Origin: Krasilnikovozyma curviuscula
Taxonomy: Eukaryota > Basidiomycota > Tremellomycetes > Cystofilobasidiales > Mrakiaceae
Direction of reading: 5' to 3'
Assembly (NCBI GenBank): GCA_014825775.1
Contig: MVAQ01000001.1
Coordinates: forward strand, 1 to 64,000
Length of the DNA stretch: 64,000 bases
A model generated the notes under the pieces. That model was not told the origin of the DNA. It was given only the letters and a program-made list of their open reading frames with translations, and made no database searches. The translations under genes were made by a program, and so were the position numbers. Below, piece by piece: positions 22,728 to 34,063 of the stretch (position 1 is the stretch's first letter; each line of letters starts with the position of its first letter).

Positions 22728-25700
22728 ATGGTCAACAACCCTGTGGATCCCCTCCTCGACGCGGACCTCTCTGGCTGGGAATCTGGCTCCGAGATTACTG
22801 ACACAGGTCAGTACGGCGAGGAGGGAGAGCAGTTCGGGATTGATTGGATTGTCAGGGCGTAAGTACCCTCATTTCCACCCCTTAATACGAAAAGCATGTA
22901 CTGATAGACATTGTTTAGTCAATGGTTCCCTGCCCCTTCGAATAAGAACGATTTCTGGAAGACTAATCGACGCGGTCTTTGGGTGAGTGCTGCCGATCTT
23001 ACCGTTTCTCATGTTGAACTCATTTTAATCTATGATACCTTGCTTGGTGAGAATAGAGATACAGGGTGAAGGTTCGTCTGTTTGAATAGAAAGCAGGTCT
23101 AATTTGATCGTTGTCTGACGATGCACTTGCAGTGGACCCATTACAAGCAGAAATCAAACTCATGGGAACCAGCAGCCAACTTCTCGACAGAAAAGACAAT
23201 CAAGGACTTCTGGGCTAAGCTAGGTCTACCCACTGAGCCGGAAGCATTCAGTCCATGTAGTCAAAATGGAGAAGTTGTTATTTGTGCAGACAAGTATCAA
23301 ACCGAACCACGTTTACTGGGTACGCCTGGCACGCTCTGCATTCTTCATTCTTCATGTATTCAACCAACTTTCCCCTTCTCTTTCAGCGGAATGGGTTGCG
23401 GAAGCTAGAAGTGCTAGGGATGAAGCGCGGCAGAAGAGGAGACAAAAAGAAGAGAAGAAGAAACGAAAGAAGAAGAGCTCAGCAGGTTCTTCACCCCCCA
23501 AAAAGCGAGCAAGATCCTCAAGCAATAAGCCTTCTTATTCGGATTCTGAAGACGATGATGTTAGCGCTCTTCCTCCCTGTTGCGCATTATGCTGCCCATT
23601 GACCTCTCGCTACTTTCAGGTTCCTCTCAAAACACAGAAGAAAAGAAAGAAGTTATCATTACCTAGAGTCACCTCTCGCTCTCTCTCTCCCGCTCCCCAG
23701 CTTGAAGCTGTTGTACAAGATCAGGTATGTCGTTGTTTCTTTCAGCTCGCAACACCTTGCCGTAACTACGTCGACTTTCACTCTAGAGCGCCGCTCCCAC
23801 TATCAGCAACCCCTTCGGATCAGGAGTACGTCCTAGATGTGTTTGGTTCTTCATCTTGGGTGTAGACACTGACATTACTGGATTTGCGCTGCGTTCGACC
23901 AAAAAAAGTTGCCAAAGAAAGCAGCCTCTCCCCCAAACGCTAAGGATCCGCATGGTGATGGCACTCCCGAAAGAGAGCAGACACTTGCTGAAGTAAATAC
24001 GTTTCTTTATAAACTTACTGGACGTGCTCACAAGCTGACAGACCTTGGGTCATTTTAGCAGAAGAAACACAAAAGTAAAGAAGTTCCTCGCGGCGACAAA
24101 GCTGAGCGGCCTGAGAAGAACGAGAAGCGTAAGATCACCATTGGGTTCAAACTAAAAGCCATCATCAAAATAGAGCCTCCAGGTACGAACGATGACTCAG
24201 ATGGTCGTCGTATTGTTGCTTGCTGCTGACTGCTTCAATGTTTCCAGAACCTACACTTGGAGACCTAGCTAGTACATCTACTCCCAATGCTAGTGAGTTG
24301 AGAATGGGTCCTATCTTTGATCATACTCTGACAGTTTACGTATGCTTCGTCAGCTACTGCGTCACCGATTCTCTCTCCTGCAGACCAACAATCCACAAGT
24401 GCCTTGCCCTTGCCCTCGCCATCCGTGACCGACGCTCCTATCCCTTCCTCGTCTACTGCTTCTTCTGCTGGTGGTGCTCTCCCTCCAAAAGTGCTTGCGA
24501 CAGATCGTCCCCTCCCGACAAAATCCAAAGCGCCAGATGCGACGGCACCATCGTCTGTCCACAACAAAGGCTCAGCCAAAGCGCGGAAAGGAACTCTTCT
24601 CGGTGGAAGGCTTGTTGTTCCTCCCCCTCCTGCTCCATCTTCTAATGTTTCCAATAGTAATTCACCTACACCTCAAACTGATCCCAGTGTCTATCCTCAG
24701 CGACTTCACACCTCCGCTACCAGTCATGGCGACTCTGCAACTGACGATCACTCAATATCACACGCTTCTGGATCTTCGCTTCCAAAAGTTTCACAGTCAC
24801 CGTTTCCGGTAGGCAACATAGTGGCCTCAACGCCCAATCCCATACCTGCACCGTGAGTTGCTGTCTCAGGTTATCTAGCAGCAGCTCGGATTCCTCTTTA
24901 CAAATTCCCCGTTTTGTAGAGTCGCATCCTCATTCAAAAAATCGAGTACAATGAAATTCATGAAGAAAACCGGAACCAAGTTCAAGATGATGATTGGATC
25001 AGCCTTCGGGGACGCAGAAACGCTCGGAACAATGCGTCTGACTGATCTCACTCACGCAGCTTTTGGCAAGCTTGATCTCAAGACATACTTTCCATCCACC
25101 GAAGATGACTCTCAGCCAGCGCCCATGCTGTTCTTCGACAAGCAGTACTCCCAACACGTTGCCTCGTGCTTCCTCAAAAGTGCAGACCAGATCATTCAGA
25201 AAGGAAGGCTGGACGTCCTCGAAAAAGAGGGAGGGAAGTCGGATCACAACTTGAAAGAGTTCTCACGATTCTTGGACGAGGGCCAAGTCGGTGGTGTGGT
25301 GTGTGCATGAATCGCAGCTTCTTCCCCTGCAGTTTTCTGACGGACCTCTTTGCGTCGTCCCACAGATTTCGGTCGCCGTAGTTGATCACACTACTGTTGC
25401 AGTGGTCTTCAACAGATCATCTCCCCACTGCAAAACTGTCGAGGTGAGTTCAAGACGTGGATCTGTAAGATGTTGGCTCGTCTGATGTCGCGATGTCACT
25501 TCAGGTCCCTTCTAACTTGCAAGATGGGACGGGTCTTGTCTTTGTGCTCTTGGAGATGACTTCTTTTCTCAACCCGCCTGCTCCACCCGCTTCTGACGAC
25601 AAGCCTGGTAGCATTGGTGATCCTATCGGCGATGAACTCCACAAACACATTTATGTCAATCCGAGGCTGCCTTTAAATCCTTTCTGTAAGCTATTGCGGC

Positions 25701-27093
25701 TGGCCTCAATTCCTTGCTTCATGACCTGACATTGCTGTTCTCTTGATTTAGTGGCTGCGTCTGAGGTTCCAAACAGCTTCTTCCACGAGGTGAAGGACAA
25801 GACAGTCGTTTTCTTCGGTCGAGAATCCTCATTGAAGCTCTACCATATGTTGGTCCTCACTAGAACCACCTCAAGATTGGGAGCTCGGGTTTCCTTCATG
25901 AATGCCCCACCGCCTATCTCATCACCACCACCGCCGGCGCCGCACATATTCGTCTTCCTCAACTCTGACATAGAGGATGTCATTTCGTCCCCTGTGTTCA
26001 GACATTGGAAACATACCGCCCCGTTATTGCAGTGCTATGCGGTTGGTCCTGGAATGGAGGAAAACCTCCCTCCTTCGAAGTGGCCATTCAGATCTGTTTT
26101 CCCCTCTGATAAAGTCATCGTAGCTTTCACCCCATCCGCACTGCTGGGAAACGAAGCAACAGAAGTCTACAAGACCATTGTAAGTTCACTTTCGCCTTGA
26201 ACCAGTCGTTGTTTTTGCATGCTGAACCATTACTCGGACTAAGCTCCCTACGCTGAACAAGCGTCGTGATTGGCTTGGAACGGTTCATCCTGCAACTTTC
26301 AGTTACGTATGCAAGAAGAAGGGCATAGACCAGCTTACAAATCCGTGAGCAACACATATCAGAAAAACCTTGGAACTTTCATTCTACTGACAGTCTTGGC
26401 TTGAATCATCGTTGTTCCAGAGCTTCAGCATATTGGACCGATCGCATCCTCGATACGTCGTTCGGTTTGGATGCAACAGAGCGTGCAATCTACTCGGCTC
26501 CAGTCAACCATCCCCTCGCACTGAACGTCTGCCCGCCAAGCTCAGCGAGCTCAACTGCACAGGACATGTACGTTTGGAAAGACATGATGATATCTCTTTT
26601 GGCTGCCAGGAGCTCGGAAAAGAGTCGCAACTCTGAAAAATTACTCAAGATTAGTGCTAGAGCGCTTAGTGGGCTGGGTCTTGGTGAAGAGCTGCTTAAG
26701 GATCAAGAGCAGGTCGAAGAGGTTCTAGTGCAAGACATGCGAAGGTGTCTGATGAATCCCACCCTGATAGAGGTTAGTGTTGTTGTATTTTGTTCCCAGA
26801 CCTGCCCCCTCCCTGATTCAACCCTTCCTTCTGTCTCATCAACAGGACTTCAGACGGTTCATTGTAGTTGGTCCTATCTCGGATCGAGTGAAAGCATTGG
26901 AAGGATTTGGCGGGGTAAGTACCCTCTCGCCGTTTCTACTGAAAGAAACAATGAAAATGATACTCTCCAATTTCCTTAGATTGAATTTATGAACATAAAA
27001 GAATTCACTGAAAATCTCATCAACGGATCTGCCTATCGCAGTGGCCTCAACGTACAATTCAAGAGGTACGACCATTTTTTTGCCAAACAGTGA
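22728..27093 (+). CDS. Large chromodomain protein, chromatin reader
   Basis: The N-terminus carries an acidic lead (DADLSGWESGSEITDTG) followed by a chromodomain: EQFGIDWIVRAQW, a long insert, RYRVKWTHYKQKSNSWEP, then a C-terminal helix (TIKDFWAKLGL). Positions matching the methyl-lysine cage are aromatic: Phe in QFGID, Trp in VKW, Tyr in HYK. Part of the domain (RYRVK) comes from a 15-base exon, 23057-23071. After it comes a Lys/Arg-rich segment with nuclear-localisation-like runs, an acidic SDSEDDD patch and a long Ser/Pro-rich linker (24.3-24.9 kb). The last 2.1 kb encode a folded, many-exon region I cannot assign (HIFVFLNSDIEDVISSPVF, IVVGPISDRVKALEGF). Candidates are a Swi6/Chp1-type heterochromatin protein or the PRC2-associated chromodomain subunit Ccc1 known in Cryptococcus. 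Exon borders between 23.2 and 24.3 kb are partly uncertain. Confidence 0.8.
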
Positions 27094-27305
27094 GGCAAAC
27101 AATAACGACGAATCGGACAATCAATGTTCTTTGTTGTAACCCCTATTGTGTATTTAGATACACTCTGCCCATGTAACACTTTTTAATGTCGAAGTGGTAT
27201 GTCGAAGTGGTTGAAGACATCCGTCGCCTTGCGAAGATGCGATTTGTACTCAATGAACGCCCATATATACAACTACAGTAACTCCTGCACTTAACATCAT
27301 CCTCC

Positions 27306-27795
27306 TCACTTCATCTTGGTGTACTTCTTCTGATTCACCGGCCTATGTCCCTGCATTTTTCGAAGTTGCGCTAGGTGATACTGCACGGTGACATCCTGAT
27401 TCGAGCTGGCAGGAACAGGCTATATCAATTTAAAAAAGATAATAGTATCAGTCAAAGGCACAACCTAGACGGTCAAGCGTTGAGGGGGTACTTACAGCCG
27501 TTCGAACACATTTGAAAAGTTCTTCTGCTGCTCCTTTACATGCCCCGATATTCCTCAAATCACTCGACATGGCCCAACAACCCAACATGACATGCATTTT
27601 GTCTGCACAGATGGCATCGATTCGACCTACGAAGGCGAGTAAAATCATATGAAGCCGTCAGTCCAACGCTTTGAAGAAAAGCAGAGACGGAAGAGAGGCA
27701 CACGAACCTGGTCTTGGTCTTGTCTTCAGAAAAGGTGCTGACTGGGTCACTCCTCCAGTGAAGCCTTGCACTATCGAAGCCCCTGTCTTTGACAT
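27306..27795 (-). CDS. MRP10: Mitochondrial small-subunit ribosomal protein Mrp10 (CHCHD1 type)
   Basis: Twin-Cys protein of the mitochondrial 37S ribosomal subunit. Three exons (27708-27795, 27626-27496, 27419-27306 read on the minus strand) give 110 residues. After a basic N-terminus ending LKTRPRPG comes the CHCH-like core ICADKMHVMLGCWAMSSDL, then GACKGAAEELFKCVRTA, and a tail QYHLAQLRKMQGH typical of Mrp10. All four conserved cysteines are present. It is divergent from the NTM1 gene, 180 bases apart. Single-frame reading ignores the first intron and mis-starts inside it. Confidence 0.87.
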
Positions 27796-27975
27796 TTCGA
27801 GTGTTGAATTTAATGAGTTGGTGGTCTGCTTGATGATTTCGGTTCGCCTTCACACTGCGACCCTTGGAATTTCGACCTCAAAAAAGATTTTAGTCTTCTT
27901 TAAAGTTCTTTCACCCTGTGGACCATTAGAAGGGCATCAGTAGCAGGAATACAGTCACATCACATCAAGTTTCCG

Positions 27976-29329
27976 ATGCCAGCTCGTTCCTCGACGGCTT
28001 CGATCAAAGGATCCTCCTCGAAAAAGCTCAAGAAGGATGAACCTGAAGCCTCAACTTCAATTTGTGATCCTGACTTTGAAGCTGGTCTCTCCTACTGGAA
28101 CTCGGTGGAAGCATCCAACAACGGTGTGCTAGGAGGATTTGGAAATGGGACTTTGCCCAGGATAGACGCGATGTCGTCGAGGATGTTCATTCTAAACCTC
28201 ATGCCCAGGCTGAGCAGTGTGGAAAGCTCTCTAAAACCTCTTGGACTGGATAAGGAAGGAGTAAAGAGAGAAAGGACGAGGGCGCTAGATGTAGGAGGTA
28301 AGGCAAATGCATGCTCAAAAGTTTACATTTCGTCAAACTGTCTATTTTGTCTCACGCCATGTTGCATTCTAACCTCAGCTGGAATCGGTAGAGTGACATC
28401 TACCGTATTGCTGCCGCTGGTCTCAACTGTCGAAGTTTTAGAGCCAGCCCCTCACTTCTTGCAAAAGGGAATTGATTCAGCTGCCTCAGCCGAATGGAAA
28501 CAGTTGAAAGCTGGCTACCCTATACCGGACTTCGAGCAAGGTGGAAAGGCTGTTCGGTTTTATCTGGGCGGTCTGTCTGGCTTTGTGAGTTCTTATATTT
28601 GACGCTTTTGCGCTACGTCCTTCCCTGTTTCCCCTGACTTGCTGGAATCCACATCACTCACCAAATATCATGGCCTTTTTCTCTCAGGATCCTGCATTCC
28701 CTACTAAAACTGCAATAGAGAAGGCGCGTCATGGAGATGTGACCAGCGCCTTTCAAGAAAGTGGAGGGGCTCTTACTTATGACCTGTGAGTTTTCCAGGC
28801 CATTGTCGAATTTATTTGCTATCCGCTTACGTCTCTACTATCGCCATCCCCTTCTAAGTATCATGTGCCAATGGTGTCTTGGCCATCTGAGTGATCCAGA
28901 CCTAGTCAAGTTTTTTCAGGCTGCTAAACAAGCTCTGAAACCATTTCCAACGACTGAAGGTCAACAGTTCGCACCTAAATCATACCTAATTGTGAAAGAA
29001 AACTGTTGCCCAGAAGCTCCTGATGCTGGTGAATCAGGCTCCGTTCAATTCGACGACGAGGACTCCAGTCTGACGAGGTTCGTTCTTTTCTCTTTTGGTT
29101 GTCGTGAGGAGACTGACGAGTCTTCACCTTGGGTCGCTCATTTTGTAGATCTGATCTTAGATGGAAGTGGATTTTTAGGGAAGCAGGTTTGAAGCTGGTG
29201 AGAGAAGAGCTGCAGTTAGGTTTTCCTAAAGAATTGTTCGCTGTCATGACGTGAGTTTCCGTCTTTCGACATGTTTTACACTTCTATTCTGACTCACTTT
29301 CTCTGCATTCCAGCTATGCGTTGGTGTAG
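27976..29329 (+). CDS. TAE1: Protein N-terminal methyltransferase (NTM1/Tae1 family)
   Basis: S-adenosylmethionine-dependent enzyme that methylates the alpha-amino group of proteins starting with the Pro-Lys type motif, mainly ribosomal proteins. Six exons (27976-28297, 28379-28584, 28688-28785, 28859-29077, 29149-29250, 29314-29329) give 320 residues. Family marks: LSYWNSVEASNNGVLGGFGN, the SAM-binding loop ALDVGAGIGRVTSTVLLPL (split by the first intron), VEVLEPAPHFL, MCQWCLGHLSDPDLVKFF, IVKENCC, DDEDSSLTRSD, and the end FPKELFAVMTYALV. The enzyme is somewhat longer than the roughly 230-residue family norm owing to a charged N-terminus and a loop before MCQW. Confidence 0.92.
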
Positions 29330-30141
29330 AATCCATCTTTGTAAAACGATATAAGATCATCCAAGATGTTTGGTTACCTGTATCTCTTTTGGTTCGCAGG
29401 AAGCTTCGTCGCGACATTATCCTCGTCTCTCTTCTACTATGACAGGCGGGGTTCCACCTCTTCCAGTCTCTAATTTACGATTTCTATATACTTGGAAGCA
29501 ACCTTTGTGGATAAGACGGTTTTAGTCTTTAAAATTTCCTCCGGCGTCGTCAAAGAGAGGATGCAGAAATCTGCAGTTAAACCGCCAAAAGGGCCGCAGT
29601 TGCCAGAGCAATAGCGAGGAGGAGCTGTTGCAGCAATGTGCGCTACTGTTGATTAGAAAAAAGAGTCCCAGGAAAACAGAAGAAAGTCAGTCGTACGAGG
29701 GCCAACAGAACCTGAGCGTCAGGCTGCTCACTGGATTATAGGCAAAGAACCAGTTGGTTCTCTCATAAACCTGTGAATTGGGATGAGTGAGCAGAGAGGA
29801 ATGGCAGCTTGCTGTATTACTTGCTTTTAGAATGCAAAAACCATAGCGACGAAGGGGAGCGCGTGGGACAGACTCTTTCGTGCCGGCGACTGACTCTGTA
29901 TCAGAAAAAACAAGCGATGCAAGGTGGATGTGTTATGCAATGATAAAGTAGCTTGGTGCTAGCATAGTAGTGCTATTGAGAAGAGGTACGTTGAATGCGA
30001 TGATGAGTGATGTACAGCAGAGCGGGAACGGTATAGTGAATATTTCTACAGAATAGTTCGATACATAGGATATCAGGTTGACCTGATTGGTTTAACAAGG
30101 GAAGTCCTGTTTGATGGGGGAGAGTGAGGGCAATTTGTTCC
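29330..30141. other. Region between NTM1 and an unknown minus-strand gene
   Basis: No long ORF. On the minus strand three short pieces could splice to a small membrane protein (see 29577-29896). The rest appears to be 3' untranslated sequence of both neighbours. Confidence 0.35.
29577..29896 (-). CDS. Possible small spliced membrane protein (speculative)
   Basis: Three minus-strand pieces join in frame: one ending KSLSHALPFVAM (down to 29843), one reading VYERTNWFFAYNP (29732-29770) and one reading RTLLQQLLLAIALATAALLAV followed by a stop (29577-29642). The second and third pieces have plausible GT/AG borders; the donor of the first is weak. The last piece is a convincing hydrophobic helix. 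I found no safe start codon and no family. It may instead be noncoding 3' sequence. Confidence 0.25.
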
Positions 30142-31837
30142 TCATTGGGCACCAGACTCATGAATCTTGAACAACAACGGTTCAAGCCAACTAGCCTTGG
30201 CTGCTTTCAGTTTGACAAAACGGCGGTTCTTGAAGGTGTACCTATAGAAAAGAACGTATCAGTGGCAATTGGAATGAACATGCGAACCTTGATGAGACGT
30301 ACCGAATGACCTCATTTCTACTTTTGAACCGCAATTCCTCGAACCGGCCTTTATCGCCCTCAATCGCCCCCTTCACACCATCTTCACCGTAGCGACCTCT
30401 CCTGAGGTCTTCTCTCAGCTCAAGATAGTCCCTCAAGTTAACGAAAGCGTGTTCCTTCAACAGCTTTCTGGCAGATGCAAGTGAGGTCGGGAAGGAATGA
30501 AGCTGAGTGGGAGTTGGAGAACGTCTGTCATCCTCGTCATATTCATGACCGTCCCCTTTAATAGACGCGTGTTGTGTAGAGGTTAAGATGCTATCGACGG
30601 ATGAACGACGGGATGCAAGTGAGGTACCGAGCAAAGATGAGCCAGACGGGAGATCGCAGACCCCGAGCTCTAGACAAAGCGCCTGCCAGAGTTGGAGTTT
30701 GCTGCTCAAACCACCAGCCATGAAGGTATGAGCATCGGAGAGGAAGCTGGAGTAATAACAATATTCAATGATAACGTGCGAATGAGCGAACTTGGACACA
30801 GAAGCAGCTCACCTGTCGATACTGTCGCTGGCTATGTCTTTACTGAATGTACTAAAGCTCTCATCATAATTTTCGTCATCTTCATCTCCAAGAACCTGAT
30901 TCTCAACCTCTTCTTCCTCTCTTCGATCTTGTTTGTACCACTCGCCCTCTCCATCATCATCGGTGACGTCTGATCCGAATTCAGAATTTTTTTCACTTTC
31001 AGAGCCTTTAATACCACCATTATTGAGCCTTCTTCTCCTCTCCCTTCTCCTCGCTCTGGCTTCTCTGTTTCTGGTATTGCGGCTGAGAGCTGCTTGGTGC
31101 TCAGCAGCGTCTGGGACAGGGGTGGTAAAAGCTTCAGCAGGGACGGGGGTGTCAGATTCCAACGCGTTCGCCTTGTCCTGCACAGCTCTGGCTTTCGCTC
31201 TCTGTCTCGTCTCTTTACGTTTCTGAGTGGTGCTACGCTTGACTGGAGCTGGCTGTGGCGATGGTATATGGACGAAGGAAGAGGTCGTGTTGGTGGTATC
31301 TGTTGCTGAGGTCTCGTAACCTGCAGAAGATGAGAGGGACAAGATCATGGATAAACTCTGAAGGTTACGGGGTGAAGAAATTGGTTGAGTGACGGTGGTT
31401 CCGGTTTCTATTTGGCTTGTTTCACCATCGCTAGAATCGCCATGCTGCAAGAAGGTGGAAGGTGGGCTCTGTGGAGAAGCTGGAAATCCCAATGAATGAG
31501 TAGGGAGCTCTGTGATGGCATCAGTAGGTCCCAAGCCAGATTTGTTGAGAACAAATTCGATTTCATCCTCTTCACCTGACTCGTTGCGAGGGGTGGATGT
31601 CGCAGATTCGAGGACAATGAACTCGCTGGCAGCAGATCTAACGGACGGTGGCTTGGAAACAGTAAAATTTCTGCTGCCTGCTTCTACCGGAGCTGGTCCT
31701 GCTAGGTGTCCTGCTGCTATTGGAGCATCCAATGAGGGTCGTGGAGAGGGTTGAAACGAGAGGTGACTAAACTCGGAGCTGAGAGAACCGACAGAAAAGG
31801 ATAGGTCTGGTGAAGTTGGATTGTCCATCTTCACCAT
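30142..31837 (-). CDS. Unknown protein with basic and acidic low-complexity segments
   Basis: I do not recognise it. The main exon is open from beyond 31837 down to about 30809, and the stop is at 30142-30144 after two more introns. In order: a Ser/Pro-rich N-terminal half, a basic stretch (RSTTQKRKETRQRAKARA), a second basic helix (NTRNREARARRRERRRRL), an acidic run (EDDENYDES), and a more ordered C-terminus (FMAGGLSSKLQLWQALCLEL; KEHAFVNLRDYLELREDL; ending EPLLFKIHESGAQ). The ordered end looks like a conserved domain. I chose the ATG at 31837 because upstream the frame stays open to 32020 and would nearly reach the WBP1 stop at 32026; 31828 is an alternative. A nuclear role would fit the basic segments but is only a guess. 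Confidence 0.7.
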
Positions 31838-32025
31838 TGGTAGTATTGGAATGCTCTGGCTGAGACGACAAGGTCGGATTAGAGTTCTGGTGACAGGGTG
31901 GAAGTTAAGCACCAAGCTGAACTGCGCCACGACCTTCCTGTCTTTTATGCTACTGGCCTCGTTTTCATCTTTCGTTGAACTCTGTGACTCTAAAAAAATA
32001 CATTTCTGTGTTCCTTTCACCTCAT

Positions 32026-33687
32026 CTACTGAGACTTTTTTACCTCGTCCACCTTCTCTGGCTCCTTCCAGAACAACCAGATGAGACAGAAGACCAAGAA
32101 GGCACCCGATGTGCTGAAAGCTCCCATATAAAAGGGGTAGGCACCAGAGAGGAATCGTGGATATTCATCGTGTCTGAAGGGGACAACGGCAGCGACCTGC
32201 GAGACGGAAAGGAAGGACCATCTGGTAGAAATTGCGTGCGCAGTCAACACAACACGAAACCCAAAGAAATTTAGTGCACAGCTTTGCAAAACTGATCAAA
32301 GTAAGCATTAGGACTCACCCAGTTCGCTTGTGATCAACGACAAACTTGAAGACACCATGTCTATCTGGCGTCTTGAAGTCCACCTTGTGCTCTCCAGTCT
32401 TGGATCCTTCAACGGGAATGAGGAACGTCCGGATGTGTGGGTCCAACATAGTGAAGGAGAGTTGAATGTCGTTGGCCATGTATGGAACCCAAGCAGATGA
32501 GCCGTTGGCAGTGGTGACGTGCTGTTCAACGTTCATCGAGAAGGTCTGCAGTTAAACGGCGGGAACTCAGTTGATATGTTGCGGCCGATGGGTAGTGAGT
32601 TTGTAACATTGGTTACTTACAACATCATCTTTGATTCTATAAGAAGCTCTCTCGTCTGTGATGGTTCTTGGGCCGCTACCGCCAACAAGAGAGTGCTTTG
32701 GTTCTGAGAGCCTGAGCACACCTTTCTCTTGGAAGGTCCACGCAGTGACATCGGATACGAAAGCTTTGTTTCCTGACTCAATGAAACTATAGGAGACAAG
32801 GTATAGTATCAGAATCGAGATATCCCGTCAAGCGAATATCAGAATGCTCACGTTTTGCCGTTCGCGTCCTTAAATTCGCCCTTCCAAAATTTATCGCTGA
32901 AGAGGTCTACACTTCCGACGAATGTGATTCTAGCATTGTCCAGTGTCTGCATAGCAGTGACTAACTTGGCGCTAGTACCGGCTAAGAAATCAGCTGGGTA
33001 AGGGCTGTCATCTGAACCTTCGCCGAATCGAGCTTCCGCAGAGTAGGAGGTGGATGGCGCTTTCAACATTGGAACTAAGAGCTCTGAGCCTGATGCTGGG
33101 ATGACGGAGTGGGCGATGCCGCTGTAGAGGATAGGTGGACCTGATCGAGTTGACATTGGGAAGATGTGGCCTGCGGTACTGACGGAATCGGACGCTGGAA
33201 TCGCGATGACGGTGTGTTTGTTGTTGACGTCAAGGGTGGGTGAGTAGTGGATGTGGTCGATCAAGTTGGTATCTGAAGGTTGGAACTCTAACGAGAACTC
33301 TCGAGCGAAGTCTCTGGAGAACTCTGAAATCGACGGCGACATTGCCATGAGGATGGACCCCTTCTTGGAGAGATAGCTGACCAACGACTGGGGCGTCAGA
33401 TCTGACGAGTATGATTTGGAGTTAGGGGTAAAGAGAATGAGATGATCGAATGACTTCTCGTCAAACGTGGTGAGAGATGGTTGCTCTTCCTTGGGGCCTT
33501 TGAACGTCAGAGAGTACCCCCTGTTCTCGAGCGACTTCCAAAACAGCGAGTAGTCGTCCTGCTTGAGACCCTTGTCCAATGCGACCAGCACCCTCGATCC
33601 TGTCGACGACACTGCCTGTACTGATGCTGGAATCAGCGACAGGGCGAAAAGCGCCGTCGAGGCTGCTGCTGAGATTGAGAATCGCAT
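32026..33687 (-). CDS. WBP1: Oligosaccharyltransferase 48-kDa subunit (Wbp1/OST48)
   Basis: ER membrane subunit of the complex that N-glycosylates proteins. Signal peptide MRFSISAAASTALFALSLIP with cleavage likely after VQA. The body matches the family: SSTGSRVLVALDKGLKQDDY, FDHLILFTPNSKSY, a propeptide-like stretch, RITFVGSVDLFSDKFW, FIESGNKAFVSDVTAWTFQE, EPKHSLVGGSGPRTITDERAS YRIKDDV, and HKVDFKTPDRHGVFKFVVDH. The C-terminus has one membrane helix (GAFLVFCLIWLFWKEP) and the sequence KKSQ at the end. Introns fall near 32290-32325, 32550-32620 and 32790-32850. Its start is 376 bases from the ITFG1-like start on the other strand. Confidence 0.93.
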
Positions 33688-34063
33688 CCTTGAATGGAGA
33701 CCACTAGAACCAGATGGGGAGGCTGACCAGCTGGCTGGTTTCTATCTGCTGTTGAGGTGGAGGTTGGGTTGAGATTTGAGTAAGATCTGGTCAGCAGCTG
33801 GAAATAGCTGCGAGCATTTAAAAAGTCCTTGCCAGCAGCGCATTACTGACGAGGCCTAAACTCAGCCAAAAATGTTTTTGAGCTTACCATATCAAAGCTC
33901 GAAGTAAATAATAATATGGAAGTTCGTTCTGTGACTTTGTTAGGCTCGAAACAGCGAAAATTGGAATTCATTTGAAAACTGAGGAAAACAGCAAGAAATT
34001 CACCCCCTCGTTTGGCTTGAGCGCCGAAGTTCACTCCCTCGACGGCGACTGAACGAATCGAGT
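33688..34063. promoter_or_regulatory. Divergent promoter, WBP1 / ITFG1-like gene
   Basis: Both flanking genes start here and read outwards, and no ORF of note is present. A purine-rich and AT-rich section lies at about 33890-33990. I see no recognisable binding-site cluster. Confidence 0.45.

Noticed and set aside
24265..24654. A 129-residue minus-strand ORF
   Set aside because: Antisense to the Ser/Pro-rich linker of the chromodomain protein; no family-like sequence.
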